64,000 nucleotides of DNA from Paraspadella gotoi (Eukaryota; Chaetognatha), in the NCBI GenBank assembly GCA_051294375.1, contig CM119268.1:616415-680414 (forward strand), in the 5' to 3' direction. The translations under genes were made by a program, and so were the position numbers. Shown here in pieces: positions 34,058 to 45,024 of the stretch. Position 1 is the first letter of the stretch. Each line of letters begins with the position of its first letter. Below the pieces are notes generated by a model. The model had not been told where the DNA came from. It saw only the letters and a program-made list of their open reading frames with translations, and ran no database searches.

Positions 34058-34139
34058 TCGAGTCTAGTCCGCACTTCGAAGGCGTTGTCATGGTTACTTC
34101 GTCATGGGGCGGAAAAAGAAGGAATTGAATTGGACGAAG
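34058..34139 (+). CDS. TRPT1: TRPT1-like exon 2 (catalytic Arg-His)
   Basis: tRNA 2'-phosphotransferase (TRPT1/Tpt1/KptA family) transfers the 2'-phosphate left at tRNA splice junctions to NAD+, giving ADP-ribose 1'',2''-cyclic phosphate. The exon follows a CT-rich acceptor (ctctatcag|) and ends GAAG|gtgaga, phase 0 in and 1 out. It reads SSLVRTSKALSWLLRHGAEK and EGIELDE, matching the family's N-terminal L-S-K-x-L-S-x-x-L-R-H-x-A, whose Arg-His pair is catalytic. Its phase-1 end fits the GA|GGA start of exon 3 at 38100, giving DE-GG-YLDLDTLL. Confidence 0.9.
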
Positions 34140-34204
34140 GTGAGACTAACTGACCGACCGGAAGAAGGACAGACCCACAGATATACCGACAGTTGGACCG
34201 ACGA

Positions 34205-34485
34205 ACTTGGGTCAAAATTGGTAATTACACGGATTATAGGATTTTGGGAAAATAAAATGAAATGGGTCGTTCTGGGAAAATAAGATGAAATGGGTCGTTC
34301 TGGGAAAATAAGATTAAATGGGTTGTTCTGGGAAAATAAGATAAAATGGGTCGTTCTGGGAAAATATGATAAAATGGGTCGTTTTGGGAAAATAAGATAA
34401 AAGGGATCGTTCTGGGAAAATATGATAAAATGGGTCGTTCTGGGAAAATGAGATAAAATGGGTCGTTCTGGGAAAATAAGGTTGA
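34205..34485. repeat. 28-bp minisatellite in TRPT1-like intron 2
   Basis: About nine to ten units of a roughly 28-bp motif (gggaaaataagataaaatgg then gtcgttct) just downstream of the exon 2 donor. Confidence 0.9.
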
Positions 34486-34647
34486 AAGATTTTGGTTATT
34501 GATATAATTATATTAGGTCATGATCCATACTTCATTTTTCTCCTCTCTCTATTTCTCTTTTTGTTCCTCTCCCTCTGTCTCTTTCCCTCTCCTCCCTCTC
34601 TCTACACCTCTCTTTCTCTCTCTCCCTCCTCCTCCCTCTCTTCCCCT

Positions 34648-36223
34648 ATATATTCTTTTAACATTTAGTCATTTGGGCCACGATCTGCCGCTTCCGCGCG
34701 GGAATGTTCCATCATTCGCCTGCACCGGATAAATTTCGTGACAGACCGAAAGTCGACGATGATGGCTCTAACAAAACTCATCATTGAGAAAGGAGCGCAA
34801 GTTAGAATGAATTTACTTTAATCGCTTCTTGCTTACATTTATGTATCGTATCAAACTTTTGTTTTGTTTAACAAATAAAAAAATTAAGCCATTTGATTGG
34901 ATCTGTATAGTAAAATGCTTAAATTGTCTAAGGCTGATTAAGACTCGAATTTACAGAGTCCGAAACATACGTTTATGGAAAAATAAAATCGTTGTTTTGC
35001 TAAATTAAATAAATTTTTTATCTGTACAACGCAAATAAAAAGAAAGGATTACACAATGGTTAAGATATAAAAAACTTATAAAATGCTCGATAAGGGGCCC
35101 CTATATTGAAAACAATTACTGCCATTTTTTTCTATTTAAATATTTTTATTTTTAAAGAGCAGGTATAATAAACAAACTGTTTAATTTTACAAAACAAAAT
35201 TCTATGAATTAAAGATCCCGAACGACCAAATCCTTAAAAAGTAAAAAATGCTCGTTCAGGGCCCAGTAGTCAGCGATTTCGATATGACATAAAATTTTAA
35301 CCTCACCACGAGATTCTCCACTGTAAAATTTAGTGCGACTTAAGCCTGTCCCCACCTACAAAATATCATTTTTGTTTTTTTTTTGAAAATGATTTAATAA
35401 TATTAGTGGAATACTAATCTGTAGTTATTTTTTTTTACAAATATAGAGCCCAGTCATATTAATGTCAAAATTTTAAAAAAATGTTTTTTTTTTAATTCTG
35501 AGAACAGATTCAAATTCCTTGTAAAAGTTGATATAAGGAAATATTAATCTTTTTAAAAAATTATGTATTAAGTAGGTTAAATTACAAAAAACTAATTTTT
35601 AAGCTGGAAATTACAAATCGCGTTTTAACAACATAAGTCTTTTTTTACAAGTTTTAACACAACTTAATAAAAATAATTTTTAAAAAAGAATTAAATACTT
35701 TCTTATATAAACTTTTTTGCAAAGGAATCCAATCCAATCTTAAAATTTAAACATTTTCATAATAAATAAGCCTCCCTGGTGCTCATAATGTAATAAAAAT
35801 TATAAAATAAATCACCAAAAGTAATTTAATTTATTTTTTCATGTTTTATATGCTTAATATTAATTTTATAAAATTTTATTATTTTCACATCACTTACCGT
35901 GCCTTTTGGCACCTCCAGTGAAACTCCTGTGTGTACTGGCCCAGTGCCCACTGTATTGCCAGCTGCCCCCGCTGTACCTCTAATTCGCCTGAACAATGTC
36001 CACGTAAATCGCAGACGATGGCGGAATTCCTCATTCCAGACACGACGCCTTCGTCGCCTGCATCGCCAGGCGACAGGTGAATGTGATTGCGTTCGGACAT
36101 TCGGGAAATTCCCGCCTGATGACTGGGGAGGGAGAGGGGAAAGGGGATAGAGAGATTGAGAGAGAGAGCAGGGATAGAGAAAGAGAGAGAGAGAGAACAG
36201 AGAGAGAGAGAGAACAGACCAGA

Positions 36224-36258
<35 letters not shown>

Positions 36259-36409
36259 GAAGAGAGAGAGTAAACGTTCCCTAAATTAAAACGATTTTTC
36301 GTTTCACTCTCTCTCTCCAGAGAGTGATAGTGAGAAAGAGAGAGTGAGAGAGAGAAAGTAAACAAAATCGAAGAGAAGGCCATGAAAATATTAGAACCTC
36401 AATGGGAAG

Positions 36410-36433
<24 letters not shown>
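34648..36433. repeat. Repeat unit A, copy 1 (inverted relative to the gene; suspected artefact)
   Basis: Bases 34648-36433 correspond one-to-one with 39035-40820 at an offset of 4387; every stretch I compared is identical. It contains a minus-strand copy of TRPT1-like exon 5 and CT/GACA microsatellites, and its exon-5 end is the inverse of 40846-41965. Confidence 0.85.
35978..36122 (-). pseudogene. Inverted copy of TRPT1-like exon 5
   Basis: Minus-strand SERNHIHLSPGDAGDEGVVS then GMRNSAIV, followed by a frame break. It is 145 bp against 139 bp for the plus-strand copy at 41225-41363. Opposite strand to exons 1, 2, 6 and 7, so it cannot be spliced into that transcript. Confidence 0.75.
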
Positions 36434-36469
<36 letters not shown>

Positions 36470-36804
36470 AAGCCAAAAACACAATATTCAAACATTTAAG
36501 ATAATTTATTAAAAGTTGCTGAATGGGTAAACAGTTTCGCTGTGAGAAAATATAAAAAAAGATAAAGGAGGAAGATGGACAGATTAAAAGCGATAGAAAA
36601 AAAAGTACAAAACAGAAATACTCGACTTATAAACAAAATATAAAAAAATACATTAATACAATAAAACCTCCAACATACACTTCTGGATAACAACAAAGGT
36701 TGTCGACCACAAACGGTCATCCGCCCAACTTCCGACCAAGATCGTCACAGTTCCTGACCACCAACTCACCAACAAAATCTGCCCACACGCACACAAACCA
36801 ACAC

Positions 36805-36904
36805 CAATTTTCTCCCACGCATCAAAATAAGTTCCATGAATGAACGTTTTTTCGTATTTTTTCGCTCTTTTCAGTCAAAACTTTGAGATCCCAAATCTTT
36901 CACA
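36805..36904 (-). pseudogene. Inverted, frameshifted copy of TRPT1-like exon 4
   Basis: Minus strand matches exon 4 (38584-38682) but with extra bases in GGG and AAAAAA runs and around GAAAAG, and the donor reads ATTG|gtgttg. Not a usable exon. Confidence 0.7.
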
Positions 36905-36955
36905 CTAAAAAAAAATGTCCAGCAGTTTGACAACATCCAAAATGAGCTGCGATGT

Positions 36956-36986
<31 letters not shown>

Positions 36987-37244
36987 ATCTCTCTCTCTCT
37001 CCTCTCTTCTTCTCTCTCTCTTGACTTTGGATAGGCTTTTGATAGGTTAGGGCTTCTATCTATTTTACAAAGATAGTTACATAAGCAGGATCCAGCCGAG
37101 CTGTCAATCAAGAATCTCTCACAGTCACTACCAGAAATCTGCTTTCCTCACCAATAAAGTGGACAATTTTAAAAAGTTAGATAAAAGGAGCATTCCTCTA
37201 ATGTGTTACTAATTTACTAATACAGATAAAACAATGTATTTTAC

Positions 37245-37420
37245 CTTCAACTGTATGACCTTGAATTGCTTTGGATCTGCTTTCTCCCTGTTTCAGGGTT
37301 TCTAAGAGTGAATCTTTGTTTTATCGTTGTCATTGACGACGAGTTCGATTTTGTCTCAGGATCGAGAGATTACGAAAACGAGGAAGACAAAAGGAGAGTG
37401 TCCAAGTCGAGGTATCCTCT
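37245..37420 (-). pseudogene. Inverted, frameshifted copy of TRPT1-like exon 3
   Basis: Minus strand matches exon 3 (38100-38269) with insertions and deletions, e.g. in the KQRF and NQGH regions. The clean version lies in the right arm. Confidence 0.75.
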
Positions 37421-38004
37421 AGAAGGGAGAGGGAGAAGGAGAGGGAGAGAGAAGTGGAGGAGGAGGGAGGGAGAGCGAGAGAAGAGAGGGACAGAGGGGA
37501 GAGGGGGAGAGAGGGAGGAGGAGGCGAGGGGACGAGAGCGAGGAGAAAAAGATGAGGAAGGGGGAGAGAGGGACGGAGGGCGGGAGAGGGAGAGCAGAGA
37601 AAGAGATGGAGGTATAGAGGGAGGGGGAGAGGAAGGAGGAAAGAAGAGGGGAGGTTGTAGGGAAAGGGGGGAGGGGAGGGAGAGAGAAAAGAAGAGAGAA
37701 AGGTGGAGGAGGAAGGGGGAGAGGGAGGGAGAGAGAGAAAAGAGAGGGAAGGGGAGAGGGGGAGGAGGAGGGAAGAGAGAGAAAGAGAGGAAAGGGGAGA
37801 GGGGAGAGAGGGAGGAGGAGGGAGGGAGAGAGGGCAGAGAGAAAAAGAGGAGGAGGGGGAAGAGAGGGAGGAGGGGGAGAGGGAGAAAGAGAGAAAGAGA
37901 TGGAGGTATAGAGGAGGGGGAGAGGGGAGAGGAGAAAGAGGAGGAGGTGTAGGGAAAGGGGGGGAGAGGGAGGGAGAGAGGAAAGAAAAGAGAGGAAAGA
38001 GGAG

Positions 38005-38029
38005 NNNNNNNNNNNNNNNNNNNNNNNNN
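38005..38029. other. 25-N gap at fold-back of unit B
   Basis: Exactly 25 N; left flank purine-rich overshoot, right flank CT-rich. Confidence 0.95.
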
Positions 38030-38099
38030 CCCTCTCTTTCTCTCTCTCCCTCCCTCCTCCTCCCACTTCTCTCTCCCTCTCCTTCTCCCTCTCCCTCAG

Positions 38100-38269
38100 G
38101 AGGATACCTCGACTTGGACACTCTCCTTTGTCTTCCTCGTTTCCGTAATCTCTCGATCCGAGACATCGAACTCGTCGTCAATGACAACGATAAACAAAGA
38201 TTCACTCTTAGGGAAAACCCTGTAACGGGGAGAAAGCAGATCAAAGCCAATCAAGGTCATACATTGAAG
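38100..38269 (+). CDS. TRPT1: TRPT1-like exon 3
   Basis: Acceptor ctccctcag| and donor AAG|gtaaga; 170 bp, phase 1 in and 0 out, 56 codons. Contains GYLDLDTLLCLPRFRNLSIR, NDNDKQRFTLRE and KQIKANQGHTLK. Family members have G-(F/Y)-V-x-L-x-x-L-L, D-x-K-x-R-F and (R/C)-A-N-Q-G-H at these places; they bind the NAD+ and RNA substrate. Lies immediately right of the 25-N gap; joins in phase to exon 2 at 34139. Confidence 0.92.
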
Positions 38270-38483
38270 GTAAGAATACATTGTTTATCTGTATTAGTAA
38301 ATAGTAACACATTAGAGAATGCTCCTTTTATCTAACTTTTAAAATTGTCACTTTATTGTGAGGGAAAGCAGATTCTCTGGTAGTGACTGTGAGAGATTCT
38401 TGATTGACAGCTCGCTGGATCCTGCTATGTAACTATCTTGTAAAATAGATAGAAGCCCTAACCTATCAAAGCCTATCCAAAGT

Positions 38484-38489
<6 letters not shown>

Positions 38490-38528
<39 letters not shown>
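38490..38528. repeat. (GA)n in TRPT1-like intron 3
   Basis: About 38 bp GA run. Confidence 0.9.
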
Positions 38529-38530
<2 letters not shown>

Positions 38531-38583
38531 CATCGCAGCTCATTTTTGGACTGGTTGTCAAACTGATGGACATTTTTTTTTAG

Positions 38584-38682
38584 GTGAAAGATTTGGATCT
38601 CAAAGTTTTGACTGAAAAAGAAGCGAAAAAATACGAAAACGTCATTCATGGAACTTATTTTGATGCGTGGGAGAAAATTGTG
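38584..38682 (+). CDS. TRPT1: TRPT1-like exon 4
   Basis: Acceptor ttttttttag| and donor GTG|gtgagt; 99 bp, phase 0 both sides, 33 codons: VKDLDLKVLTEKEAKKYENV then IHGTYFDAWEKIV. The H-G-T-x-x-x-x-W-x-x-I element is diagnostic for the KptA fold. Confidence 0.92.
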
Positions 38683-38998
38683 GTGAGTTGTGTGGTGTGG
38701 GCAGATTTTGTGGTGAGTTGGGGTCAGGAACTGTGACGATTCTTGGTCGGAAGTTGGGATGCGTTGTGGTCGAAACCTTTTTTATCCAGAATGTATGTTG
38801 AGGTTTTATTGATTAATGTAATTTTTTTATATTTGCTTATAAGTCGAGGTATTTTCTGTTTTTGTACTTTTTTTTCTATCCTTTTATCTGTCCATCTTCC
38901 TCCTTTATCTTTTTTATATTTTTCTCACAGCGAAAACTGTTTACCCATTCAGCAACTTTAAATAAATTATCTAAATGTTTGAATATTGTGTTTGGCTT

Positions 38999-39034
<36 letters not shown>

Positions 39035-39040
<6 letters not shown>

Positions 39041-40610
39041 TCTTTTAACATTTAGTCATTTGGGCCACGATCTGCCGCTTCCGCGCGGGAATGTTCCATC
39101 ATTCGCCTGCACCGGATAAATTTCGTGACAGACCGAAAGTCGACGATGATGGCTCTAACAAAACTCATCATTGAGAAAGGAGCGCAAGTTAGAATGAATT
39201 TACTTTAATCGCTTCTTGCTTACATTTATGTATCGTATCAAACTTTTGTTTTGTTTAACAAATAAAAAAATTAAGCCATTTGATTGGATCTGTATAGTAA
39301 AATGCTTAAATTGTCTAAGGCTGATTAAGACTCGAATTTACAGAGTCCGAAACATACGTTTATGGAAAAATAAAATCGTTGTTTTGCTAAATTAAATAAA
39401 TTTTTTATCTGTACAACGCAAATAAAAAGAAAGGATTACACAATGGTTAAGATATAAAAAACTTATAAAATGCTCGATAAGGGGCCCCTATATTGAAAAC
39501 AATTACTGCCATTTTTTTCTATTTAAATATTTTTATTTTTAAAGAGCAGGTATAATAAACAAACTGTTTAATTTTACAAAACAAAATTCTATGAATTAAA
39601 GATCCCGAACGACCAAATCCTTAAAAAGTAAAAAATGCTCGTTCAGGGCCCAGTAGTCAGCGATTTCGATATGACATAAAATTTTAACCTCACCACGAGA
39701 TTCTCCACTGTAAAATTTAGTGCGACTTAAGCCTGTCCCCACCTACAAAATATCATTTTTGTTTTTTTTTTGAAAATGATTTAATAATATTAGTGGAATA
39801 CTAATCTGTAGTTATTTTTTTTTACAAATATAGAGCCCAGTCATATTAATGTCAAAATTTTAAAAAAATGTTTTTTTTTTAATTCTGAGAACAGATTCAA
39901 ATTCCTTGTAAAAGTTGATATAAGGAAATATTAATCTTTTTAAAAAATTATGTATTAAGTAGGTTAAATTACAAAAAACTAATTTTTAAGCTGGAAATTA
40001 CAAATCGCGTTTTAACAACATAAGTCTTTTTTTACAAGTTTTAACACAACTTAATAAAAATAATTTTTAAAAAAGAATTAAATACTTTCTTATATAAACT
40101 TTTTTGCAAAGGAATCCAATCCAATCTTAAAATTTAAACATTTTCATAATAAATAAGCCTCCCTGGTGCTCATAATGTAATAAAAATTATAAAATAAATC
40201 ACCAAAAGTAATTTAATTTATTTTTTCATGTTTTATATGCTTAATATTAATTTTATAAAATTTTATTATTTTCACATCACTTACCGTGCCTTTTGGCACC
40301 TCCAGTGAAACTCCTGTGTGTACTGGCCCAGTGCCCACTGTATTGCCAGCTGCCCCCGCTGTACCTCTAATTCGCCTGAACAATGTCCACGTAAATCGCA
40401 GACGATGGCGGAATTCCTCATTCCAGACACGACGCCTTCGTCGCCTGCATCGCCAGGCGACAGGTGAATGTGATTGCGTTCGGACATTCGGGAAATTCCC
40501 GCCTGATGACTGGGGAGGGAGAGGGGAAAGGGGATAGAGAGATTGAGAGAGAGAGCAGGGATAGAGAAAGAGAGAGAGAGAGAACAGAGAGAGAGAGAGA
40601 ACAGACCAGA

Positions 40611-40645
<35 letters not shown>

Positions 40646-40820
40646 GAAGAGAGAGAGTAAACGTTCCCTAAATTAAAACGATTTTTCGTTTCACTCTCTC
40701 TCTCCAGAGAGTGATAGTGAGAAAGAGAGAGTGAGAGAGAGAAAGTAAACAAAATCGAAGAGAAGGCCATGAAAATATTAGAACCTCAATGGGAAGTGGA
40801 GAGAGAGAGAGAGAGAGAGA
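39035..40820. repeat. Repeat unit A, copy 2 (direct duplicate of 34648-36433)
   Basis: Same bases as copy 1 at an offset of 4387, ending at the 25-N gap. Contains a minus-strand copy of exon 5 at about 40365-40509. It interrupts the TRPT1-like gene between exon 4 and the plus-strand exon 5. Probably assembly redundancy. Confidence 0.85.
40365..40509 (-). pseudogene. Second inverted copy of TRPT1-like exon 5
   Basis: Base-for-base as 35978-36122, including its frame break. Confidence 0.75.
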
Positions 40821-40845
40821 NNNNNNNNNNNNNNNNNNNNNNNNN
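40821..40845. other. 25-N gap at fold-back of unit A
   Basis: Exactly 25 N in a GA run; right side is the inverse of sequence about 90 bp to the left. Confidence 0.95.
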
Positions 40846-40859
40846 TCTCTCTTTCTCAC

Positions 40860-40930
40860 TATCACTCTCTGAAGAGAGAGAGGTGAAACGAAAAATGTTT
40901 TAATTTAGGGAACGTTACTCTCTCTCTTTC

Positions 40931-40963
<33 letters not shown>

Positions 40964-41110
40964 TAGATGGTAGGAAGAAAGGAGAGGAGAGAGAGAGCAA
41001 CAGACTTTACAAGACAGACAGACAGACGACAGACAGACAGACGAAAGAGAGAGAGTAACGTTCCCTAAATTAAACATTTTTCGTTTCACTCTCTCTTCTC
41101 CAGAGAGTGA
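40860..41110. repeat. Small nested inverted repeat without N
   Basis: gaaacgaaaaatgttttaat..gggaacgtta (40885-40915) is followed, inverted, by taacgttccctaaatta..catttttcgtttcac (41055-41095), with (TCTG)n and (CAGA)n facing each other between. A third fold-back inside the same region. Confidence 0.75.
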
Positions 41111-41149
41111 TAGTGAGAAGAGAGAGGTGAGGAGAGAATCTCCTCTTGT

Positions 41150-41174
41150 NNNNNNNNNNNNNNNNNNNNNNNNN
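41150..41174. other. 25-N gap before the plus-strand TRPT1 exon 5
   Basis: Exactly 25 N, CT-rich on the right. Confidence 0.95.
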
Positions 41175-41224
41175 CCCTCTCTCTCTCTCAATCTCTCTAT
41201 CCCCTTTCCCCTCTCCCTCCCCAG

Positions 41225-41363
41225 TCATCAGGCGGGATTTCCCGAATGCGACGCAATCACATTCACCTGTCGCCTGGCGAGGCAGGCGACGAAGGCGTCG
41301 TGTCTGGAATGAGGAATTCCGCCATCGTCTGGATTTACGTGGACATTGTTCAGGCGATTAGAG
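41225..41363 (+). CDS. TRPT1: TRPT1-like exon 5
   Basis: Acceptor ctccccag| and donor AGAG|gtacag; 139 bp, phase 0 in and 1 out, 46 codons. Reads SSGGISRMRRNHIHLSPGEA and GDEGVVSGMRNSAIVWIYVD. The family signature G-(L/I)-S-x-x-x-R-x-H-I-H-L and G-D-x-G-(V/I)-(V/I)-S-G-M-R is complete, including the last catalytic arginine. The plus-strand copy is in the right order and phase for exons 4 and 6. Confidence 0.92.
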
Positions 41364-42534
41364 GTACAGCGGGCACTGGGCAATACAGTGGGCACTGGGC
41401 AGTACACACAGAGTTCACTGGAGTCCAAAGGGCACCGGTAAGTGATGTGAAAATAATAAAATTTTATAAAATTAATATTAAGCATATAAACATGAAAAAA
41501 ACTAATAAAAATACTTTGGTGAATTTATTTTATAATTTTATACATTATTGAGCACCAGGGAGCTATATTTATATATGAAAATGTTTAAATTTTAAGATTG
41601 GATTTGGATTCCTTGCAAAAAGTATAAGAAAGTATTTAATTCTTTTTTAAAAATTATTTTTATTAAGTTGTGTTAAAACTTGTAAAAAAAGACTTATGTT
41701 GTTAAAACGCGATTTGTAATTTCCAGCTTAAAATTTTTTGTAATTTTAACCTACTTAATGACATAATTTTTTTAAAAAGATTAATATTTTCTTATATCAA
41801 CTTTTTACAAGGAATTTGAATCTGTTCTCAGAATTAAAAAAAAACATTTTAAAATTTTGACATTATATAAAAGTAGTATTATATATAAAATAAGCTGACT
41901 GGGCTACTATATTTGTAAAAAAAAATAACTACAGATTAGTATTCACTAATATTATAGTTTTCAAGATATAACTGCTCAATTTTGATTCCAAACTTTCACT
42001 TGACAGTGAGAGTGGTTTTTACTGGAGTTGAGTAGGGTAATAAGGTAAATGGTGTGTCAAATATTTTTTTAAATAATAACAAAAATGCTATTAAAATAAT
42101 TGAATACAAAAAACAGTAACGTATCAATATCAGCGTACAAACACTGGAACACGGTAAACAAATAAAAACTACTCTGATGATTAAAATGTAACAAATGGCG
42201 AAAAAATTTTTGGGAGTGTGACACTGAAATTCGGTTGTACCGATAATGTTACTGTGGAAATCAAGAGTAAATATTTCGTAAATTAGTATATTAAAATAGT
42301 AAATTAATAATATAATATTAATTTACAGCTATACTTATGTAAAGACCATTGATATACTGGTTTTTAGCTCTAGAATAACAAAAAAAAAATTTACTACAAC
42401 ATGCAAAGTAAATATTTATAACCTTAAATATGTATGATTAATCGTTTTTCGTTTTTTCCTCCTTCCCCTTCTGAATCTTGCATATTAAATCTTTATGTTT
42501 TTTTTATTTTTTATTTTTATTTCTTTTTCACTCT

Positions 42535-42785
42535 TTCTCACTCCTTCAACCAATATCACTCCACCTCACTCCTTTCTCACTCCTTTCTTACTCCTTCAAC
42601 CCATATCACTCCACCTCACTCCTTTCTCCCTCATTTCTCTCTCCTTTCTCACTCCTTAAACCCATATCACTCCATCTCACTCCTTTCTCACTCCTTCAAC
42701 CCATATCACTCTATCTCACTCCTTTATCACTCCTTTCTCACTCCTTCAACCCATATCACTCTATCTCACTCCTTTAATCCCAATC
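42535..42785. repeat. Minisatellite before TRPT1-like exon 6
   Basis: Repeats of cactcctttctcactccttc plus aacccatat with variants, forming the pyrimidine-rich approach to the exon 6 acceptor. Confidence 0.85.
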
Positions 42786-42810
42786 CCCCCCCCACACTAT
42801 CTCCTCTCAG

Positions 42811-42918
42811 ACGGATTCGAGTTCTTCCTTTCACCGAATCACGTGATCCTCTGCGCTGGCAACGACCAGGGAATTTTGCCGACAAAATATTTTAGGAAAA
42901 CGGTGCACCAGCAGAGAG
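42811..42918 (+). CDS. TRPT1: TRPT1-like exon 6, ending inside the first unit of a minisatellite
   Basis: Acceptor ctcctctcag|, phase 1 in. Reads (D)GFEFFLSPNHVILCAGNDQG then ILPTKYFRKTVHQQR, matching family D-G-(I/M)-x-F-(F/Y)-x-S-x-N-x-V-I-L-T-x-G...G-x-(L/I)-x-P-K-Y-F. The best end is AGAG|gtgagg at 42918, phase 1, which joins in frame with the exon at 45025. Without splicing, the frame would run a few more codons into the repeat and stop at TAG 42951-42953. Confidence 0.88.
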
Positions 42919-44040
42919 GTGAGGAAAAAGGGATCAGTGAACCGGCAGAGTAGGTGAGGAAAAAGGGATAAGTGAACCGGCAGAGAGGTGAGGAGAAAGG
43001 GATCAGTGAACCGGCAGAGAGGTGAGGAGAAAGGATCAGTGAACCGGCAGAGAGGTGAGGAGAAGGGATCAGTGAACCGGCAGAGAGGTGAGGAGAAAGG
43101 GATCAGTGAACCGCAGAGAGGTGAGGAGAAAGGGATCAGTGACCAGGCAGAGAGGTGAGGAGAAAGGGATCAGTGAACCGGCAGAGAGGTGAGGAAGAAA
43201 GGATCAGTGAACCGGCAGAGAGGTGAGGAGAAAGGGATCAGTGAACCGGCAGAGAGGTGACGAGAAAGGGATCAGTGCACCGGCAGAGAGGTGAGGAGAA
43301 AGGGATCAGTGAACCGCAGAGAGGTGAGAGAAAGGGATCAGTAAACCGGCAGAGAGGTGAGGAGAAAGGGATCAGTGAACCGGCAGAGAGGTGAGAGAAA
43401 GGGATCAGTGAACCGGCAGAGAGGTGACGAGAAAGGATCAGTGCACCGCAGAGAGGTGACGAGAAAGGGATCAGTGAACCGGCAAGAAGGTGAGGAGAAA
43501 GGGATCAGTTAACCGGCAAAGATGTGAGGAGAAAGGGTTCAGTGAACCGGCAGAGAGGTGAGGAGAAAGGGATCAGTGAACCAGCAGAGAGGTGAGGAGA
43601 AAGGGATCTGTGAACCGGCAGAGAGGTGGCGAGAAAGGTATCAGTGAACCGGCAGAGAGGTGAGGAGAAAGGGATCAGTGAACTGGCAGAGAGGTGACGA
43701 GAAAGGGATCAGTGAACCGGCAGAGAGGTGAGGAGAAAGGGATCAGATAACCGGAAAAGATGTGGAGGAGAAAGGGTTCAGTGAACGGCAGAGAGGTGAG
43801 GAGAAAGGGATCAGTGAACCGGCAGAGAGGTGAGGAAAAAGGGATCAGTGAACCGCCAAGAGGTGAGGAGAAAGGGATCAGTGAACCGGCAGAGAGGTGA
43901 GGAGAAAGGGATCAGTGAACCGGCAGAGAGGTGAGGAGAAAGGGATCAGTGAACCGGCAGAGAGGTACGAAAAGGGATCAGTGAACCGGCAAAGATGTGA
44001 GGAGAAATGGTTCAGTGAACCGGCAGAGTAATAAAGAAAT
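42903..44040. repeat. 33-34 bp minisatellite carrying a splice donor in every unit
   Basis: About 34 units of gtgaaccggcagagag|gtgaggagaaagggatca with small changes. The first unit overlaps the end of TRPT1-like exon 6, so the real donor gtgagg and its exonic context (cagagag) are part of the repeat. Variant units resume at 44480-44580. Confidence 0.92.
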
Positions 44041-44048
44041 GAGATCAG

Positions 44049-44480
44049 TCCATCCAATGTGTTGCGCCGCAGTGACTTTCTTTTCACTTGTATTTTCCTG
44101 TGATCACATGACTACATGATTAGAAAATTTATGTATAACAAACATTCTAGGGTTGATTAATTCTCTGCAAAGTTTCAACTCAAACAACGCGACATTACAA
44201 GAAATATGCCACATTTAGTTTTTGATTTAGACGCATTTAGTAATATCCTAACAATTTGCCAAGTATTAACTAAAATTACTCAGTATTTTGTGAATTATGC
44301 TGCATTATATTTTATCCCTTGTATTTCCATACATTTTTGACATGTACTGCATTAGATACCATCTTGGATGTTTGTAGTTTATATAAGATTTATATTAAAA
44401 AACAAAAGGCAGCGCTAGTAGTCGCTTAGACTGTCAGACCAAACACTTGCTTAGCAAATACTCATGGCGCAACTAAAAAG
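44049..44480 (+). repeat. Dispersed repeat, same family as 2334-2616
   Basis: Starts ccaatgtgttgcgccgcagt, contains attttgtgaattatgctgca, ends ggcgcaactaaaaag. It sits in the minisatellite array, splitting it into two parts, which suggests insertion into the array. Confidence 0.6.
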
Positions 44481-44639
44481 AAAGTGCTCCGGCAGAGAGT
44501 TAAGGAGAGAGAGAAAACAGTGCACCGGCAGAGAGGTGAGAAGAGAGAGAAAACAGTGCACCGGCAGAGAAGGATAGAGAAAAAAAGTCAGTGCACCTGA
44601 AATGAAAAGGAAAGAAACTTAGCTTTAGTAAAAGAGGAA

Positions 44640-44810
44640 GGGAATAAGTGAGGAAGAGGAGGAGGAGAAGGAGGAGGAGAAGATGAAGAAGGAGGAGAAG
44701 GGGAAGGAGAGAAGGAGGAGAGGAGAAGGAACAGGAGAAGGAGGAGAAGGAGGAGAGGAGAAGGAACAGGAGAAGGAGTAGGAGGAGGAAGAGGAGGAGC
44801 AATGGCGAAT
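44640..44810. repeat. GAG/GGA purine tract
   Basis: About 170 bp of gaggaggagaagg-type sequence in the last TRPT1-like intron. Confidence 0.9.
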
Positions 44811-45024
44811 GCAAGGAAAACAAGAGATAATCTATTTCAACCATAAATCCCACTCGCGTCCACAACAAAAAAAACGACCAAAACAACAACGACAACAGTG
44901 GGGAGGATTAGCCAACAGAGACAATAACAATCTGCAATAACAATCTGCAATTGCAAGAAAAATGTTTGGTTACCAATTTGTTAAAAGCGTCGAATAAAAC
45001 TAATTTTTCTTTCCTCATTTGCAG

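Larger units (their letters stand above)
36434..38004. repeat. Repeat unit B, inverted left copy (suspected artefact)
   Basis: Reverse complement, with indels, of 38030-39010 for its first kilobase; the last 520 bp (37485-38004) is purine-rich overshoot with no partner. Within the overshoot, gagatggaggtatagagg..gtagggaaagg occurs twice (about 37605 and 37896), an internal duplication of about 290 bp. Confidence 0.8.

Noticed and set aside
35826-36383. 185-codon minus-strand frame in unit A (and its copy at 40213)
   Set aside because: It overlaps the inverted TRPT1 exon 5 in a shifted frame and continues through intron and microsatellite.
37266-38335. Long frames across the purine tract and the N gap at 38005
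   Set aside because: Compositional (E/R/G or P/S/L strings). Only 38100-38269 has splice sites and family motifs.
41364-41437. Alternative end of TRPT1 exon 5 at a second donor (CACCG|gtaagt)
   Set aside because: Considered because a gtaagt lies there. The earlier donor AGAG|gtacag gives the correct phase into exon 6, which carries the expected DG..F..S.N motif.
42919-42953. TRPT1 ending at a stop in the first minisatellite unit
   Set aside because: Possible by read-through, but the in-phase donor gtgagg and the open exon with acceptor at 45025 give the family-typical length.
42903-44040. CRISPR-like array
   Set aside because: Units are contiguous with no unique spacers, in a eukaryotic intron: a minisatellite.
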